From positions 1-64,000 of the forward strand of contig JADJLL010000002.1 in NCBI GenBank assembly GCA_016710095.1: a stretch of 64,000 bases of DNA. The letters run 5' to 3'. Made by a program: the position numbers and the translations under genes. The DNA is from Candidatus Eiseniibacteriota bacterium (GTDB lineage Bacteria; Eisenbacteria; RBG-16-71-46). The notes below the pieces were generated by a model, which had not been told where the DNA came from, made no database searches, and saw only the letters and a list, made by a program, of their open reading frames with translations. Of this stretch, positions 38,392 to 48,058 are shown piece after piece (positions within the stretch are counted from its first letter, which is position 1; the number at the start of each line of letters is the position of its first letter).

Positions 38392-38985
38392 ATGGCGCAT
38401 CCCCTTTCCGACGCACGCTTCCTCCAGTCCGCCTCCGACGTCCGGCAACTCGGCCCCTGTCACGCCGAGGTCGCGTTCGTCGGACGGTCGAACGTGGGCA
38501 AGAGTTCGCTGCTCAACGCGCTCGTCCACCAGAAGACGCTCGCGCGCGTCTCACGCACGCCGGGCCGCACGCGGCTCATCAACGTCTTCACGGTCGGCGA
38601 ACCCGACCGCTGGATCGTGGACCTGCCCGGCTACGGCCACGCCTCGGGCCCGAAGCACGAGCGCGACGAGTGGCAGGGGATGATCGAGCGCTACCTTTCG
38701 AAGCGTCCGAGCCTGCGCATGGTGTTCGTGCTCATCGACGCCGAGATCGGACCGACGCCGCTCGACGGGCAGATGCTCGAGTGGCTCGTGTCGCGCCGCC
38801 TGCCCGCGGTCGTGGTCGCGAACAAGTTCGACAAGGTGAAGCCCAGCCGCCGCGAAACGCAGGTGCGCGGCATCGCCGAAGCGCTCGGCCGGCGGCCCGA
38901 GGCCATGGCCTGGGTGAGCGCGGCCAAGGGCACCGGGATTCCCGAACTGCGCTCGGTCGTCGCTTCGCTGCTCTCGTCGGACTGA
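38392..38985 (+). CDS. engB: ribosome biogenesis GTP-binding protein EngB/YsxC
   Basis: This essential GTPase assists 50S subunit assembly. The 197-residue protein has G1 GRSNVGKSS, G2 region RTPGRTRLIN, G3 DLPGYG, G4 NKFDK and G5 SAAKG, all standard. ATG 38392 (MAHPLSDARFLQSA) is chosen because the promoter's -10 box covers the earlier ATG and because the family N-terminus fits. There is no Shine-Dalgarno, consistent with a leaderless message. Confidence 0.94.
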   Translation: MAHPLSDARFLQSASDVRQLGPCHAEVAFVGRSNVGKSSLLNALVHQKTLARVSRTPGRTRLINVFTVGEPDRWIVDLPGYGHASGPKHERDEWQGMIERYLSKRPSLRMVFVLIDAEIGPTPLDGQMLEWLVSRRLPAVVVANKFDKVKPSRRETQVRGIAEALGRRPEAMAWVSAAKGTGIPELRSVVASLLSSD

Positions 38986-39095
38986 GCGGGTTTTCACACG
39001 CGAATCGCGCGAGTCGCGTGGTAACTTGCCCGCCCCTCGCGCCGCGGCCGACGCGCGCGGGAGCGCTCCCTGAAGTCGCGAGAACCCTTCCGAGG

Positions 39096-41633
39096 ATGAC
39101 CCCCACGATGCGTTCGCCTTCGCACGTCCTGCCGCGCCTTCGTCGCGCGGCGCTCGCCGCGGTGCTGGCCGTCGCCGGCTTCGCCGCTCTCGTCTCCACC
39201 GCCTCCGCCGATCCGCGCCCGCGCGACGTGCTGGACGCCGCTCGGCTGCGGCTCGCGCTGCAGAAGCTGCAGGTGACGGGCACCGCGCTCTTCGTGGCGG
39301 CGCACCCCGACGACGAGAACACGGCGATGCTCGCGTATCTCTCGAGCGGCCGAAAAGTGCGCACGGGCTACCTGTCGATGACGCGCGGCGACGGCGGGCA
39401 GAACCTGATCGGCACCGAGATCGGCGAGCAGCTGGGACTCATCCGCACGAACGAACTGCTCGGCGCGCGTCGCGTGGACGGCGCGGAGCAGTTCTTCACG
39501 CGCGCGCTCGACTTCGGCTACAGCAAGAATCCCGAAGAGACGTTCGCGTTCTGGGGTCGCGAGCGCATCCTCGCCGACGCCGTGTACGTGATCCGGCGCT
39601 TCCGCCCGGACCTGATCGTCACGCGCTTCCCGACGGACGGCGGCGGCGGGCACGGGCACCACACCGCTTCGGCGATCCTCGCGGAAGAAGCGTTCGCGGC
39701 CGCGGCCGATCCCGCGCGCTTTCCCGAGCAGCTCGCGAGCGTGAAGCCGTGGCAGGCGAAGCGTCTCGTGTGGAACGCGTTCCGGTTCGGCAACGCCGGC
39801 CCCGACACGACGCCGGGCCGCATCCGCGTGGACGTCGGCGCGTACCAGCCGTTGCTCGGCCGCTCGTACACCGAGATCGCGGGCGAGAGCCGCAGCATGC
39901 ACAAGTCGCAGGGCTTCGGATCCGCCGAGCGCCGCGGCGAGTTCGTGAACACGTTCGAGCATCGCCTGGGCGATCGCGCGAAGGACGACCTGTTCGAGGG
40001 CGTCGACCTGACGTGGGCGCGCTTCCCGAACGGCGCGAAGGTCGCCACGCTGCTGCGCGAAGCCGAGACGACGTTCGATCCCGCGAAGCCCGAGGCGCTG
40101 CTGCCCGTGCTGCTGCGCGCGCGCGCCGCGATGGCGGCGTGCGGCGACGACCCGATGATCGCGGTCAAGCGCGCCGAGCTCATGGAAGTGATCCGGTCGT
40201 GCGCCGGGCTGTGGATGGAGGCGATCGCCTCGAAGCCCACGGCCGTGCCGGGCGGCAAGGTGCGCGTCGTGACGAGCGTGCTCGACCGCAGCCCGGCCGC
40301 GCTCACCCTCACGAAGGTCGAGATCGTGAACGGTCCGGCGAGCGCGCGCGGAGCGCGCGTCCTTTCGCGCAACGTCGCGGCGAACGACACGCTGCAGGCG
40401 CCGGTCTCGCCGAACGCGCCGCTCACGCAGCCGTGGTGGCTCGCGCAGCCCGGCGACAAGGGCGCGTTCTCGGTGCCCGAGCAGCGCCTGGTCGGCGATC
40501 CCGAGAGCGCGCCCGCGATGCTCGCGCGCTTCACGCTCACGAGCGGCGGCGAGATGCTCGAGTACGAAGTGCCCGTCGTCTCGCGCTCCGTGGACCCGGT
40601 GCTCGGCGAGCGCTACCGCGCGCTCGAAGTGATCCCGCCGGTCACGTCGCGCTTCGAGCAGGGCGCCTACCTGTTCGCCGACGGCGGCCCGCGCGAGGTG
40701 CGCGTCGTCGTCGAGTCGTCGCTCGACCCGGTCGCCGCGCGCGTGCGGCTCGCGCTGCCCGAAGGCTGGCGCGCGGAGCCGCCGGTGCGCGCCGTGGCGA
40801 TCGCGGCGCAGGGCGACACGACGCTCGCGTTCCGCGTGACGCCGCCCGCGGCGAGCGCCGCGGCGCCGGTGACCGTGCGCTGCCTCGTCGAGACCGACGG
40901 CGCGACGTACGACCGCCGCCTCGTGCGCATCGATCACGAACACATTCCCGTGCAGACGCTGCTGCCGGTCGCCGAGGCGAAGCTCGTGCGCGCCGACGTG
41001 AAGCACGCCGGCACGCAGGTCGGCTACGTGATGGGCTCCGGCGACGCCGTGCCCGCCGCGCTGCAGCAGATGGGCTTCGCCGTGACGCTGCTCACCGACG
41101 CGGACGTCGAGGAGGGCGACCTGTCGCGCTTCGAGTCCGTCGTGATCGGCGTGCGCGCCTACAACACGCGGCCGCGCCTGCTCGCGCACCAGGACCGGCT
41201 GCTCGCGTACGCCGCCGCCGGCGGACGGCTCGTCGTGCAGTACCAGACCGCCGACGGCTCGTTCGACAACAAGCTCGGGCCGCTGCCGTTCAAGATCTCG
41301 CGCGAGCGCGTGACGACCGAAGAGGCCGAGATGCGCGTGCTGAAGCCCGCGCATCCGCTGCTCAGCACGCCGAACGCGATCGGCGCCGGCGACTTTTCCG
41401 GCTGGGTGCAGGAGCGCGGGCTGTACTTCGCACAGCCGTACGACGCGGGCTACGACGCGGTCTTCGGCGCGAATGATCCCGGCGAGCCGTCGCGTGACGG
41501 CGGACTGCTCTACGCGAAGGTCGGCAAGGGCTCGTACGTCTACACCGGGCTCGCGTTCTTCCGGCAGCTGCCCGCGGGCGTGCCGGGCGCGTACCGGTTG
41601 TTCGCCAACCTCGTGAGCCCCGAGCGCAAGTGA
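39096..41633 (+). CDS. secreted PIG-L family deacetylase with C-terminal beta and ThuA-like domains
   Basis: The 845-residue protein has a signal peptide (about 15-38). The LmbE/PIG-L domain (about 50-300) carries the zinc motif AAHPDDEN (His70, Asp72, Asp73) and GHGHHTAS with the third His. A long beta-rich middle follows, and a C-terminal Rossmann-like domain (about 630-840, GYVMGSGDAVPAALQQMGFAVTLL). Such enzymes hydrolyse N-acetyl groups from amino sugars or conjugates. Its stop overlaps the symporter start (GTGA), suggesting extracytoplasmic deacetylation followed by uptake. ATG 39096 precedes another in-frame ATG at 39108. Confidence 0.85.
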   Translation: MTPTMRSPSHVLPRLRRAALAAVLAVAGFAALVSTASADPRPRDVLDAARLRLALQKLQVTGTALFVAAHPDDENTAMLAYLSSGRKVRTGYLSMTRGDGGQNLIGTEIGEQLGLIRTNELLGARRVDGAEQFFTRALDFGYSKNPEETFAFWGRERILADAVYVIRRFRPDLIVTRFPTDGGGGHGHHTASAILAEEAFAAAADPARFPEQLASVKPWQAKRLVWNAFRFGNAGPDTTPGRIRVDVGAYQPLLGRSYTEIAGESRSMHKSQGFGSAERRGEFVNTFEHRLGDRAKDDLFEGVDLTWARFPNGAKVATLLREAETTFDPAKPEALLPVLLRARAAMAACGDDPMIAVKRAELMEVIRSCAGLWMEAIASKPTAVPGGKVRVVTSVLDRSPAALTLTKVEIVNGPASARGARVLSRNVAANDTLQAPVSPNAPLTQPWWLAQPGDKGAFSVPEQRLVGDPESAPAMLARFTLTSGGEMLEYEVPVVSRSVDPVLGERYRALEVIPPVTSRFEQGAYLFADGGPREVRVVVESSLDPVAARVRLALPEGWRAEPPVRAVAIAAQGDTTLAFRVTPPAASAAAPVTVRCLVETDGATYDRRLVRIDHEHIPVQTLLPVAEAKLVRADVKHAGTQVGYVMGSGDAVPAALQQMGFAVTLLTDADVEEGDLSRFESVVIGVRAYNTRPRLLAHQDRLLAYAAAGGRLVVQYQTADGSFDNKLGPLPFKISRERVTTEEAEMRVLKPAHPLLSTPNAIGAGDFSGWVQERGLYFAQPYDAGYDAVFGANDPGEPSRDGGLLYAKVGKGSYVYTGLAFFRQLPAGVPGAYRLFANLVSPERK

Positions 41634-43345
41634 GCGCGCTCGACTGGGTCGTGCTGCTCGGCGCCCTCGCCACGTTCGTCGGATACGGCGTGTGGCGCGG
41701 GCGCGGACAGCACGACCTGAAGGGCTACCTGCTCGCCGGGCGCAGCATGCCGGGCTGGGCCGTGGCGCTGTCGGTCATGGCCACGCAGGCGAGCGCGATC
41801 ACGTTCCTGTCCACGCCGGGGCAGGGCTACGCCGACGGCCTGCGCTTCGTGCAGTTCTACTTCGGGCTGCCGTTGGCGATGATCGTGCTGTGCGTGACCG
41901 TCGTGCCGATCTTCCATCGGCTCGGCGTGTACACGGCGTACGAGTACCTCGAGTCGCGCTTCGACGGGAAGACGCGCTCGCTCGCGGCCGGACTGTTCCT
42001 CGTGCAGCGCGGGCTCGCGGCGGGTCTCACGATCTACGCGCCGTCGCTCGTGCTGTCGGTCGTGCTCGGCTGGGACGTGCGGGCGACGTGCGCGCTGATC
42101 GGCGCGCTCGTGGTGATCTACACGGCCACCGGCGGCAGCCGCGCGGTGGGGCACACGCAGGTGCTGCAGTTCGGGATCATCCTCGGCACGATGGCCGTCG
42201 CGTTCCTGATGGTCGTGCGCTCGCTGCCCGAGGGCGTGGGCTTCTCCGACGCGCTCGCCGTGGCGGGCCGGCTCGGCAAGCTGCACGCGGTCGAGACGAA
42301 GTTCGATCCGAACGACCGCTACAACCTGTGGTCGGGCCTGATCGGCGGCTTCTTCCTGCAGCTCGCGTACTTCGGCACCGACCAGTCGCAGGTCGGGCGC
42401 TACCTGACCGGGCAGTCGGTCGCCGAGAGCCGCAAGGGGCTGATCGCGAACGGCGTGCTCAAGATCCCGATGCAGTTCCTGATCCTGCTGCTCGGCGTGA
42501 CGGTGTTCGTGTTCCACCTCTTCGTGCCCGCGCCGGTGTTCTTCCAGCCGCGCGAGAGCGCGAAGCTCGCGAGCGGCGCGCACGCCGCGGAATACGGCGC
42601 GATCGCCGCGCGTCACGACGCCGCGTGGGCGGAGCGCCGCGACGGCGCCGAGGCGCTCGTGCAGGCGCTGCGCGCGAAGGACGACGGCGCGGCGGGCGCC
42701 GCCACGCAGGTGGTGCGCGACGCGCAGGCGCGCATGTCGGAGGCGCGCACGGACGTCGTCGGGCTGCTCAAGCGCACGGTGCCCGGCGCGCAGACGAACG
42801 ACACGAACTACGTGTTCCTCGAGTTCGTGCTCAAGTTCCTGCCCGCAGGGCTCGTCGGGCTCGTGCTCGCGGCGCTGTTCGCGGCGTCCATGAACTCGAC
42901 CTCGGCCGAGCTTTCCGCGCTCACCTCCACGACGGTCGTGGACGTGCTGCGGCGGCTGCCCGGCCACGTGTCGGACGAGCGCCGCGACGTGTGGACGTCG
43001 CGCGTCGTGACGGTCGTGTGGGCGGCGTTCGCCGTGGGCTTCGCGCAGTGGGCGAGCGGGCTCGGCACGCTGATCGAGGCCGTGAACATTTTGGGCTCGC
43101 TCTTCTACGGCACGATCCTCGGGATCTTCCTGTGCGCGTTCTACCTCAAGCGCGTCGGCGGGCACGCCGTGTTCGCGGGCGCGATCGTGGCCGAGGCCGT
43201 GGTCGTCGCGTGCTTCACGAGCACGAAGATCTCGTTCCTCTGGTACAACCTGATCGGGTGCGCGCTCGTGATGATCGTCGCGACCGTGCTGTCGGTCGTG
43301 TGGCCGCGACGGGAGAGCGCGAGTACGAGTGCGACCGCCGCCTGA
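41630..43345 (+). CDS. sodium:solute symporter (SSS family) with a large hydrophilic insertion
   Basis: The 571-residue protein has about 13 membrane helices. SSS motifs include DLKGYLLAGRSMPGWAVALSVMATQASAITFLSTPGQGY near the N-terminus and GLIGGFFLQLAYFGTDQSQVGRYLTG. Between two helices (about 305-390) there is an Ala/Arg/Glu-rich, probably coiled-coil insertion. The C-terminal half has FAASMNSTSAELSALTSTTVVD. The substrate is unknown; the tight coupling to the PIG-L gene suggests a deacetylated sugar or amino compound. GTG 41630 lies in the upstream stop. Confidence 0.88.
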   Translation: MSALDWVVLLGALATFVGYGVWRGRGQHDLKGYLLAGRSMPGWAVALSVMATQASAITFLSTPGQGYADGLRFVQFYFGLPLAMIVLCVTVVPIFHRLGVYTAYEYLESRFDGKTRSLAAGLFLVQRGLAAGLTIYAPSLVLSVVLGWDVRATCALIGALVVIYTATGGSRAVGHTQVLQFGIILGTMAVAFLMVVRSLPEGVGFSDALAVAGRLGKLHAVETKFDPNDRYNLWSGLIGGFFLQLAYFGTDQSQVGRYLTGQSVAESRKGLIANGVLKIPMQFLILLLGVTVFVFHLFVPAPVFFQPRESAKLASGAHAAEYGAIAARHDAAWAERRDGAEALVQALRAKDDGAAGAATQVVRDAQARMSEARTDVVGLLKRTVPGAQTNDTNYVFLEFVLKFLPAGLVGLVLAALFAASMNSTSAELSALTSTTVVDVLRRLPGHVSDERRDVWTSRVVTVVWAAFAVGFAQWASGLGTLIEAVNILGSLFYGTILGIFLCAFYLKRVGGHAVFAGAIVAEAVVVACFTSTKISFLWYNLIGCALVMIVATVLSVVWPRRESASTSATAA

Positions 43346-43373
43346 TCCGGGGAGCCGCGCGGCACGAATGACG

Positions 43374-43417
43374 AAGGCCCGCGAGGAGTGCGAACCTCGC
43401 GGGCCTTCTGTTCGTTT
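43374..43417. terminator. bidirectional terminator between symporter and DUF2911 genes
   Basis: AAGGCCCGCGAGG (43374-43386) and CCTCGCGGGCCTT (43395-43407) form a 13-bp perfect stem followed by CTGTTCGTTTC on the plus strand. It lies between two convergent genes. Confidence 0.8.
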
Positions 43418-43433
43418 CGGAAGCGCGTGAGCC

Positions 43434-44318
43434 TTACTTCGCGGTCTTCCACTCGGCGACGAGCTTCTCGAGCGCCGAGGTGTCCGGCTTGTCGGGGCTC
43501 GCCTTGCCGGCGGCGACGGCGGCTTCGCCCGCGGCGATCGCTTCCTTCTTCTTGCCTTCCTTCATGAGCCAGCGCGCCTGCAGGCCGAGCGTCGAGTAGT
43601 TCTTCTGGATCGCGACGGCCTGCTCCATCCAGACGCGCGCTTCGGCGAGCGCCTGATCGTTGTCCATGCACCAGCGGGCGGCCTGCACTCGTGTGCGGAA
43701 GTCGTCGGGCTTGGCCTTGGCGATGGCGTCACGGCACGACGCGAGCACCGCGGCGTTCACGTCCACCGAGATCGGCACGGCGACGCGCATCTTCTCCCAG
43801 CGCAGGACCAGGTTGCCCGAGTTCGGCATCGCGGTCGTGCCGTTCGGCATGAGGCCGTCGAACGAGTACGACAGCCACTCCTCCATCGGCGCGGCTTCGG
43901 GCTTCACCTTCACCGTGAGCACGTTCTTCTCGGCCTTGTAGCCGTACGCGCCCCAGAGTTCCTTGTCGGTGTTGAGCGCGATCGTCCACTCGGTCTCGCC
44001 CGGGATCGCGATGAGCGCGTACGTGCCGGCCGCGAGCTTCTGGCCGCCGAACGTGATCTCGCTCGTCGTGGTGAGCGTGGTCGCCTCGTTCGCGCCCGCG
44101 CGCCACGGCTGGCCGTTCGGCACGAGCGTGCCCCACACCGCGCGGCCCTTCACGCCGGGACGGCTGTACGTGATCGTGATGTCGGTGACGCCGAGCGTCT
44201 GCGAGATCGTGGCGTTCGGGCTGATGCGCGGCAGCTTGAGCTGCGCGGAAGCGGGCGTGGCGGAAGCGAGCGTCAGCGCGGCGAGGCCGAGCGTGAGGAC
44301 TGCGGTGCGGATGCGCAT
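43434..44318 (-). CDS. exported DUF2911 domain protein
   Basis: The 294-residue protein has a signal peptide (about 1-25, ASAQ cleavage). The DUF2911 domain (about 26-175) includes LPRISPNATISQTLGVTDITITYSRPGVKGR, GTLVPNGQPWRAGANEATT and the LSYSFDGL region. A C-terminal TPR-like helical part (about 185-290) follows. DUF2911 is common in Bacteroidetes and related phyla; function is unknown. ATG 44318 follows GGAGATCC, a normal leadered start. Confidence 0.88.
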   Translation of the reverse strand: MRIRTAVLTLGLAALTLASATPASAQLKLPRISPNATISQTLGVTDITITYSRPGVKGRAVWGTLVPNGQPWRAGANEATTLTTTSEITFGGQKLAAGTYALIAIPGETEWTIALNTDKELWGAYGYKAEKNVLTVKVKPEAAPMEEWLSYSFDGLMPNGTTAMPNSGNLVLRWEKMRVAVPISVDVNAAVLASCRDAIAKAKPDDFRTRVQAARWCMDNDQALAEARVWMEQAVAIQKNYSTLGLQARWLMKEGKKKEAIAAGEAAVAAGKASPDKPDTSALEKLVAEWKTAK

Positions 44319-44472
44319 GAGTGGGGATCTCCATGGGATGGACCGTGCGATCGGTGGGCGCAGCGGGCGGCAGACTACTCGCGGTCCGGCCGTGTGTTCA
44401 ACGCCGGGAAGCCAGCATGACGAACACTTGTCGAAAGCCGGTCGAAAGCTCGGCGCGGCCGCGGCGGCCCGG

Positions 44473-44910
44473 TCAGAGGGGAGAGGAGTCGTTCTGCTCG
44501 TCGGTCACGAGTACCCGGCCGTCGGTCGAGAAGCGGCCGAGCGCGCGGAAGAACGCGCGGACCTGTGCGGATTCCCGGAGGATCGCGGTCAAAGCGCGGC
44601 TCGTCGTGAAGAACGCGACCTCGACGTCGTCGCCTCGGAAGTGCGCGGTGGCGAAGAGGGCGCCGAACGCGATCTGTCCGGCGGTGGTTCCGGCGGCGTC
44701 CGGATGCTCCGCCGCGAACGCCTCGAGCGTCGCGTCGGGTGGGAAGCGGAAGGTCAGCTCCAGCTCCGTGCTCGCATGCCCGGCGGCGACGGCGAGCAGC
44801 GTCTCCGCGCGGAACTCGGGGCACGGCTCGAGGCGCGAGGAGACGTTCGCGACGAACGCATCGAGATCCCGGGGCGAGACCAGGAGCGAGAAGGTCAGTG
44901 AGTCGGCCAC
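44473..44910 (-). CDS. hypothetical protein
   Basis: The 145-residue product (GTG 44910) has a balanced composition and alternating strands (SLTFSLLVSPRDLDAFVANV; TELELTFRFPPDATLEAF; DDVEVAFFTTSRALTAIL) with no signal peptide. I do not recognise the family. It stands between the DUF2911 gene and the SGNH gene, 55 nt after the latter's stop on the same strand. Confidence 0.55.
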   Translation of the reverse strand: MADSLTFSLLVSPRDLDAFVANVSSRLEPCPEFRAETLLAVAAGHASTELELTFRFPPDATLEAFAAEHPDAAGTTAGQIAFGALFATAHFRGDDVEVAFFTTSRALTAILRESAQVRAFFRALGRFSTDGRVLVTDEQNDSSPL

Positions 44911-44965
44911 GGGCGCCTCGCGTTCGAATGGACCCCGTTCGCCGGGAGGTCGCGAACGTCCGTGC

Positions 44966-45916
44966 TCACGGTCGAACGGCCGGGAGCAGGGCGTGCGCGC
45001 GCAAGGAATCCGCGAGCTCGGCGGTGAACCGCAGCGCTCCGGTCTCGTTCAGGTGCGAGGCGTCGCGGTAGAGCGAAGGGTCGGCCCACTGCGGCTGCGC
45101 GCTCGAGGACAAGTCGAGGAAGCGCACGCCGTGGCGGGCGAAGACCTGCTCGAGCTCCTGCCCATCGAGGCGTTCGCGCGCGATCGCGGCTTCCGCGCGC
45201 ACGAAACGCGGCGAGCGCACCGCGACCACCGTCACGCCGCGCGCGTGCAGCGCGCCGATCGCGCGCGCGAGGAAGCGCAGCTTGAGCGTGTCCAGGTCGG
45301 CGCGCGCGCCGGGCACGCCCACGGCTTCGCGCTCGACGTCGGCCGGACTCATGGCGCCGAGCAGCGGCAGGAATCCGGCACGTGGCGCGGCATCCTGTCC
45401 GCGATGCGCCGCGACGAGGCGCAGCACCATCGAGTTGAACGGATAGATGCGCGACAGCAGCCGCACGGGTTCCCAGTGCGAGCGCAGCCCCACGAGCTCG
45501 CGCGCGACGGGCTCGGAGTGCGCCCAGGGCAGGAAGCACGAGAGCCGGTCGAGGATCTCCGGCGTGCGCACGAGCATCGGGTCCACGTCCATGATCCACA
45601 GGGACGGCGTGTAGTGGTTCAGCAGGATGCCGGCGGTGCCGTACTCGTACGCCGCGCCCCACGAGCCGTCGCGCCCGAGGTTGAAGACCGGCGCGCCGAG
45701 GTCCGCGCCGAGCGAGTCGGACACGTAATGATGCGAGGCGCGCGAGGCGCCGCACACGATCACCGGCGCGCGCATCGTCCACGCGTGGCCGAGCACGTCG
45801 CCGTCGGTGGGATTGGCGGACGCGCGGAACAGCCGTTCGAGCCCCGCGCCGATCGCGCGGTCGAGCACGAACAGCAGGGCGGTCATCGCGAGCAGGGAGA
45901 GCAGGAGTTTTCGCAT
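44966..45916 (-). CDS. membrane-anchored SGNH-like hydrolase (DltD/AlgJ-type acylation partner)
   Basis: The 316-residue protein has an N-terminal membrane anchor (about 3-24). Its catalytic block is VIVCGASRASHHY (nucleophile Ser in GASR). Its C-terminal block is DASHLNETG (Asp/His pair), as in DltD- and AlgJ-type SGNH proteins that work with MBOAT acyltransferases. The start ATG 45916 shares one base with the MBOAT stop (TGATG), so the two are translated together. It probably moves acetyl groups to an exported polysaccharide. Confidence 0.75.
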   Translation of the reverse strand: MRKLLLSLLAMTALLFVLDRAIGAGLERLFRASANPTDGDVLGHAWTMRAPVIVCGASRASHHYVSDSLGADLGAPVFNLGRDGSWGAAYEYGTAGILLNHYTPSLWIMDVDPMLVRTPEILDRLSCFLPWAHSEPVARELVGLRSHWEPVRLLSRIYPFNSMVLRLVAAHRGQDAAPRAGFLPLLGAMSPADVEREAVGVPGARADLDTLKLRFLARAIGALHARGVTVVAVRSPRFVRAEAAIARERLDGQELEQVFARHGVRFLDLSSSAQPQWADPSLYRDASHLNETGALRFTAELADSLRAHALLPAVRP

Positions 45917-47334
45917 CAGAACTGGAAGTAGATGAACTGGCCGCCGTCGACGACGCCGATGAGCAGCAGGAGGAGCACGACGCTCGCGTACGCGAGCCAG
46001 CGTGCCGGCTTCAGGCGGGGCAGGAAGAACCGCGAGTAGAACCCCAGCTCGGTGCAGGTCTCGACCGCGAGCAGCACGGCGATCCCGAACGCGCCGTACG
46101 CGAGCTGCGCGCCGTTGCCGGGAAAGAACCGCGCGGCGTCGAAGTTCGTGAAGATCGCGCGGTAGACGTGCAGCGCGTCGGACACGCTGGCGGCGCGGAA
46201 CAGCACCCACGAGAGCGTCACGATCACGAACGTGCACGCCACCTGCAGCACGTGTGACAGCCTGCCCGGGCGCACGAACAGCGGCGCGTATCGGTCGAGG
46301 ATGTTCTGCGCGAGCAGGAACACGCCGTGCCAGATGCCCCAGATCACGAACGTCCAGTTCGCGCCGTGCCAGATGCCGCTCACGAGGAAGACCGTGAAGA
46401 TGTTCTGGTTCGTCTTCCAGAACCCGGAGCGGTTGCCGCCGAGGGGGATGTACACGTAGTCGCGGAACCACGTGGACAGCGAGATGTGCCAGCGGCTCCA
46501 GAAGTCGGCGATCGAGGTCGCGAAGTACGGACGGCGGAAGTTGCGCAGCAGGTCGATGCCCATGACCTGCGCCGTGCCGCTCGCGATGTCGGAGTACGCC
46601 GAGAAGTCGCAGTAGATCTGGAACGTGAAGAAGAGCGTCGCGAGCAGCAGCGTGCTGCCCACGTGCTGGTCGGGGTGCGAGTAGATCGTGTCCACGTACA
46701 CGGCAAGCCGGTCCGCGACGACCACCTTCTTGAACAGGCCCCACAAGATGCGTGCGAGCCCTTCGCGCACGCGGGCGTACTCGAACACGACCGTGCGCTC
46801 GAACTGCGGGATCAGGTGCCAGGCGCGCTCGATCGGGCCGGCGATGAGCTTGGGGAAGTACACGATGAACAGCAGCAGCCGCGCGTAGTCGCGTTCGGCC
46901 GGGTACTTCCGGTAGTACACGTCGGTCGTGTAGCTGATCGCCTCGAACGTGTAGAACGAGATGCCGGCGGGCAGGATCAGCCGCAGCGCGGGCGCGTCCA
47001 CCGGGAAACCGGCCGCCTGCATGACGCCCGCCCAGCTGTCCATGAAGAAGTCGAAGTACTTGAAGACGAACAGCGCGCCGAAGTTGGTGACGTAGCTGAA
47101 GGCGAGCAGGCCGCGCCGGGCACGCGCGTCGTCCACGACCGCGAGGCGGCGGGCGACGAAGTAGTCGATGGTCGTCGAGTACAGGATCAGCAGGATGAAG
47201 ACCGGCGACCAGTACATGTAGAAGACGAGGCTGGCGACCAGCAGCCACGTCTTGCGCAGCCGTGGGGGGATCGCGAAGAACGGCCCCACGACCGCGAGGA
47301 AGAAGAAGAGGTAGTCGAGTGAGTTGAAGCGCAT
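45916..47334 (-). CDS. MBOAT family membrane O-acyltransferase (AlgI/DltB-like)
   Basis: The 472-residue polytopic protein shows family landmarks: FNSLDYLFFFLAVV, PAGISFYTFEAISYTTDVY, FPKLIAGPIER, FQIYCDFSAYSDIASG, the ISLSTWFRDYVYIPLGGNR block, and the catalytic-His motif GIWHGANWTFVIWG. It passes acyl groups across the membrane for O-acetylation of an exported glycan or teichoic-acid-like polymer. TAGGCT ends 6 nt upstream of ATG 47334, suggesting a leaderless message. Confidence 0.9.
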   Translation of the reverse strand: MRFNSLDYLFFFLAVVGPFFAIPPRLRKTWLLVASLVFYMYWSPVFILLILYSTTIDYFVARRLAVVDDARARRGLLAFSYVTNFGALFVFKYFDFFMDSWAGVMQAAGFPVDAPALRLILPAGISFYTFEAISYTTDVYYRKYPAERDYARLLLFIVYFPKLIAGPIERAWHLIPQFERTVVFEYARVREGLARILWGLFKKVVVADRLAVYVDTIYSHPDQHVGSTLLLATLFFTFQIYCDFSAYSDIASGTAQVMGIDLLRNFRRPYFATSIADFWSRWHISLSTWFRDYVYIPLGGNRSGFWKTNQNIFTVFLVSGIWHGANWTFVIWGIWHGVFLLAQNILDRYAPLFVRPGRLSHVLQVACTFVIVTLSWVLFRAASVSDALHVYRAIFTNFDAARFFPGNGAQLAYGAFGIAVLLAVETCTELGFYSRFFLPRLKPARWLAYASVVLLLLLIGVVDGGQFIYFQF

Positions 47335-47340
47335 GACGAG

Positions 47341-47346
47341 AGCCTA
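47341..47346 (-). promoter_or_regulatory. candidate leaderless -10 box of the MBOAT-SGNH operon
   Basis: TAGGCT (47346-47341) ends 6 nt before ATG 47334. No good -35 box is seen at 16-18 bp. Confidence 0.35.
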
Positions 47347-47404
47347 ACATCCGGCCCGCGTTCGTGCGCGAATCCACCGCGCTCGGGGGTGCTCCTTGCC
47401 GCGG

Positions 47405-47950
47405 CTACTCGGGCTTGCCGGTCTCCACGAAGCGCTTCGCGCGGGCGAACTGGATGCCGAGCACGCCGTCCACCGGCCGGGCGAGCGCGCCGATGCCGCC
47501 GGGCATGTAGCCGCCGACCATGTAGTCGAACGTGACGCGCGTGCCGTCGTCTCCGCCCTTGAGCGTGAACGTCATCGCGCCGCTGGCCGCGAGTCCCTGC
47601 AGGGGGCCGAGCCCACCCGCGAGGCGCAGCTGCTTGCCCGGGTCGGCGTACACGACCGTCATGTGCTGCACCGAGCCGTTCGGGAGCTTCTCGCAGAAGC
47701 AGCCGCCCGCGCGCGGATCGAGCGAGAGGTTCGCCGCCTGGCCCGACCACGTGTGGTTGCCGTCCCACCACGAGCCGACCTTCACGAGTGCCGCGTAAAC
47801 GTCGGCGGCCGGCGCATGGAAGACCGCCTCGTGGTGCACGAGGAAGCCCGCGGCCGAACTGTCGGCGACGGCGGCATGAGCCGCGCCGGGCGCGACGAGA
47901 GCGCAGGCCGCGAGGAACGCGGCGGTCGGGAGGAGCGTGCGGAGTCGCAT
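47405..47950 (-). CDS. exported SRPBCC (START-like) domain protein
   Basis: The 181-residue product has a signal peptide (about 1-26, AAHA cleavage), then the START-like pattern HHEAVFHAPAADVYAALVKVGSWWDGNHTWSG, LPNGSVQHMTVVYADPGKQLRLAG and a terminal helix ending FVETGKPE. Similar exported SRPBCC proteins exist in proteobacteria and related groups; the ligand is unknown. ATG 47950 follows AAAGG. This is the third START-like gene in the window. Confidence 0.8.
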   Translation of the reverse strand: MRLRTLLPTAAFLAACALVAPGAAHAAVADSSAAGFLVHHEAVFHAPAADVYAALVKVGSWWDGNHTWSGQAANLSLDPRAGGCFCEKLPNGSVQHMTVVYADPGKQLRLAGGLGPLQGLAASGAMTFTLKGGDDGTRVTFDYMVGGYMPGGIGALARPVDGVLGIQFARAKRFVETGKPE

Positions 47951-48058
47951 GGGGGCGGCCTTTCGCAGGGAGCGAGTGGGAGGGCGCATGTACCCGGCGA
48001 GGATGGTCGGCGGGCGACTGCCACGAAAGGGGAAAGTGACCAGCGCGGCCCGGCTCTC

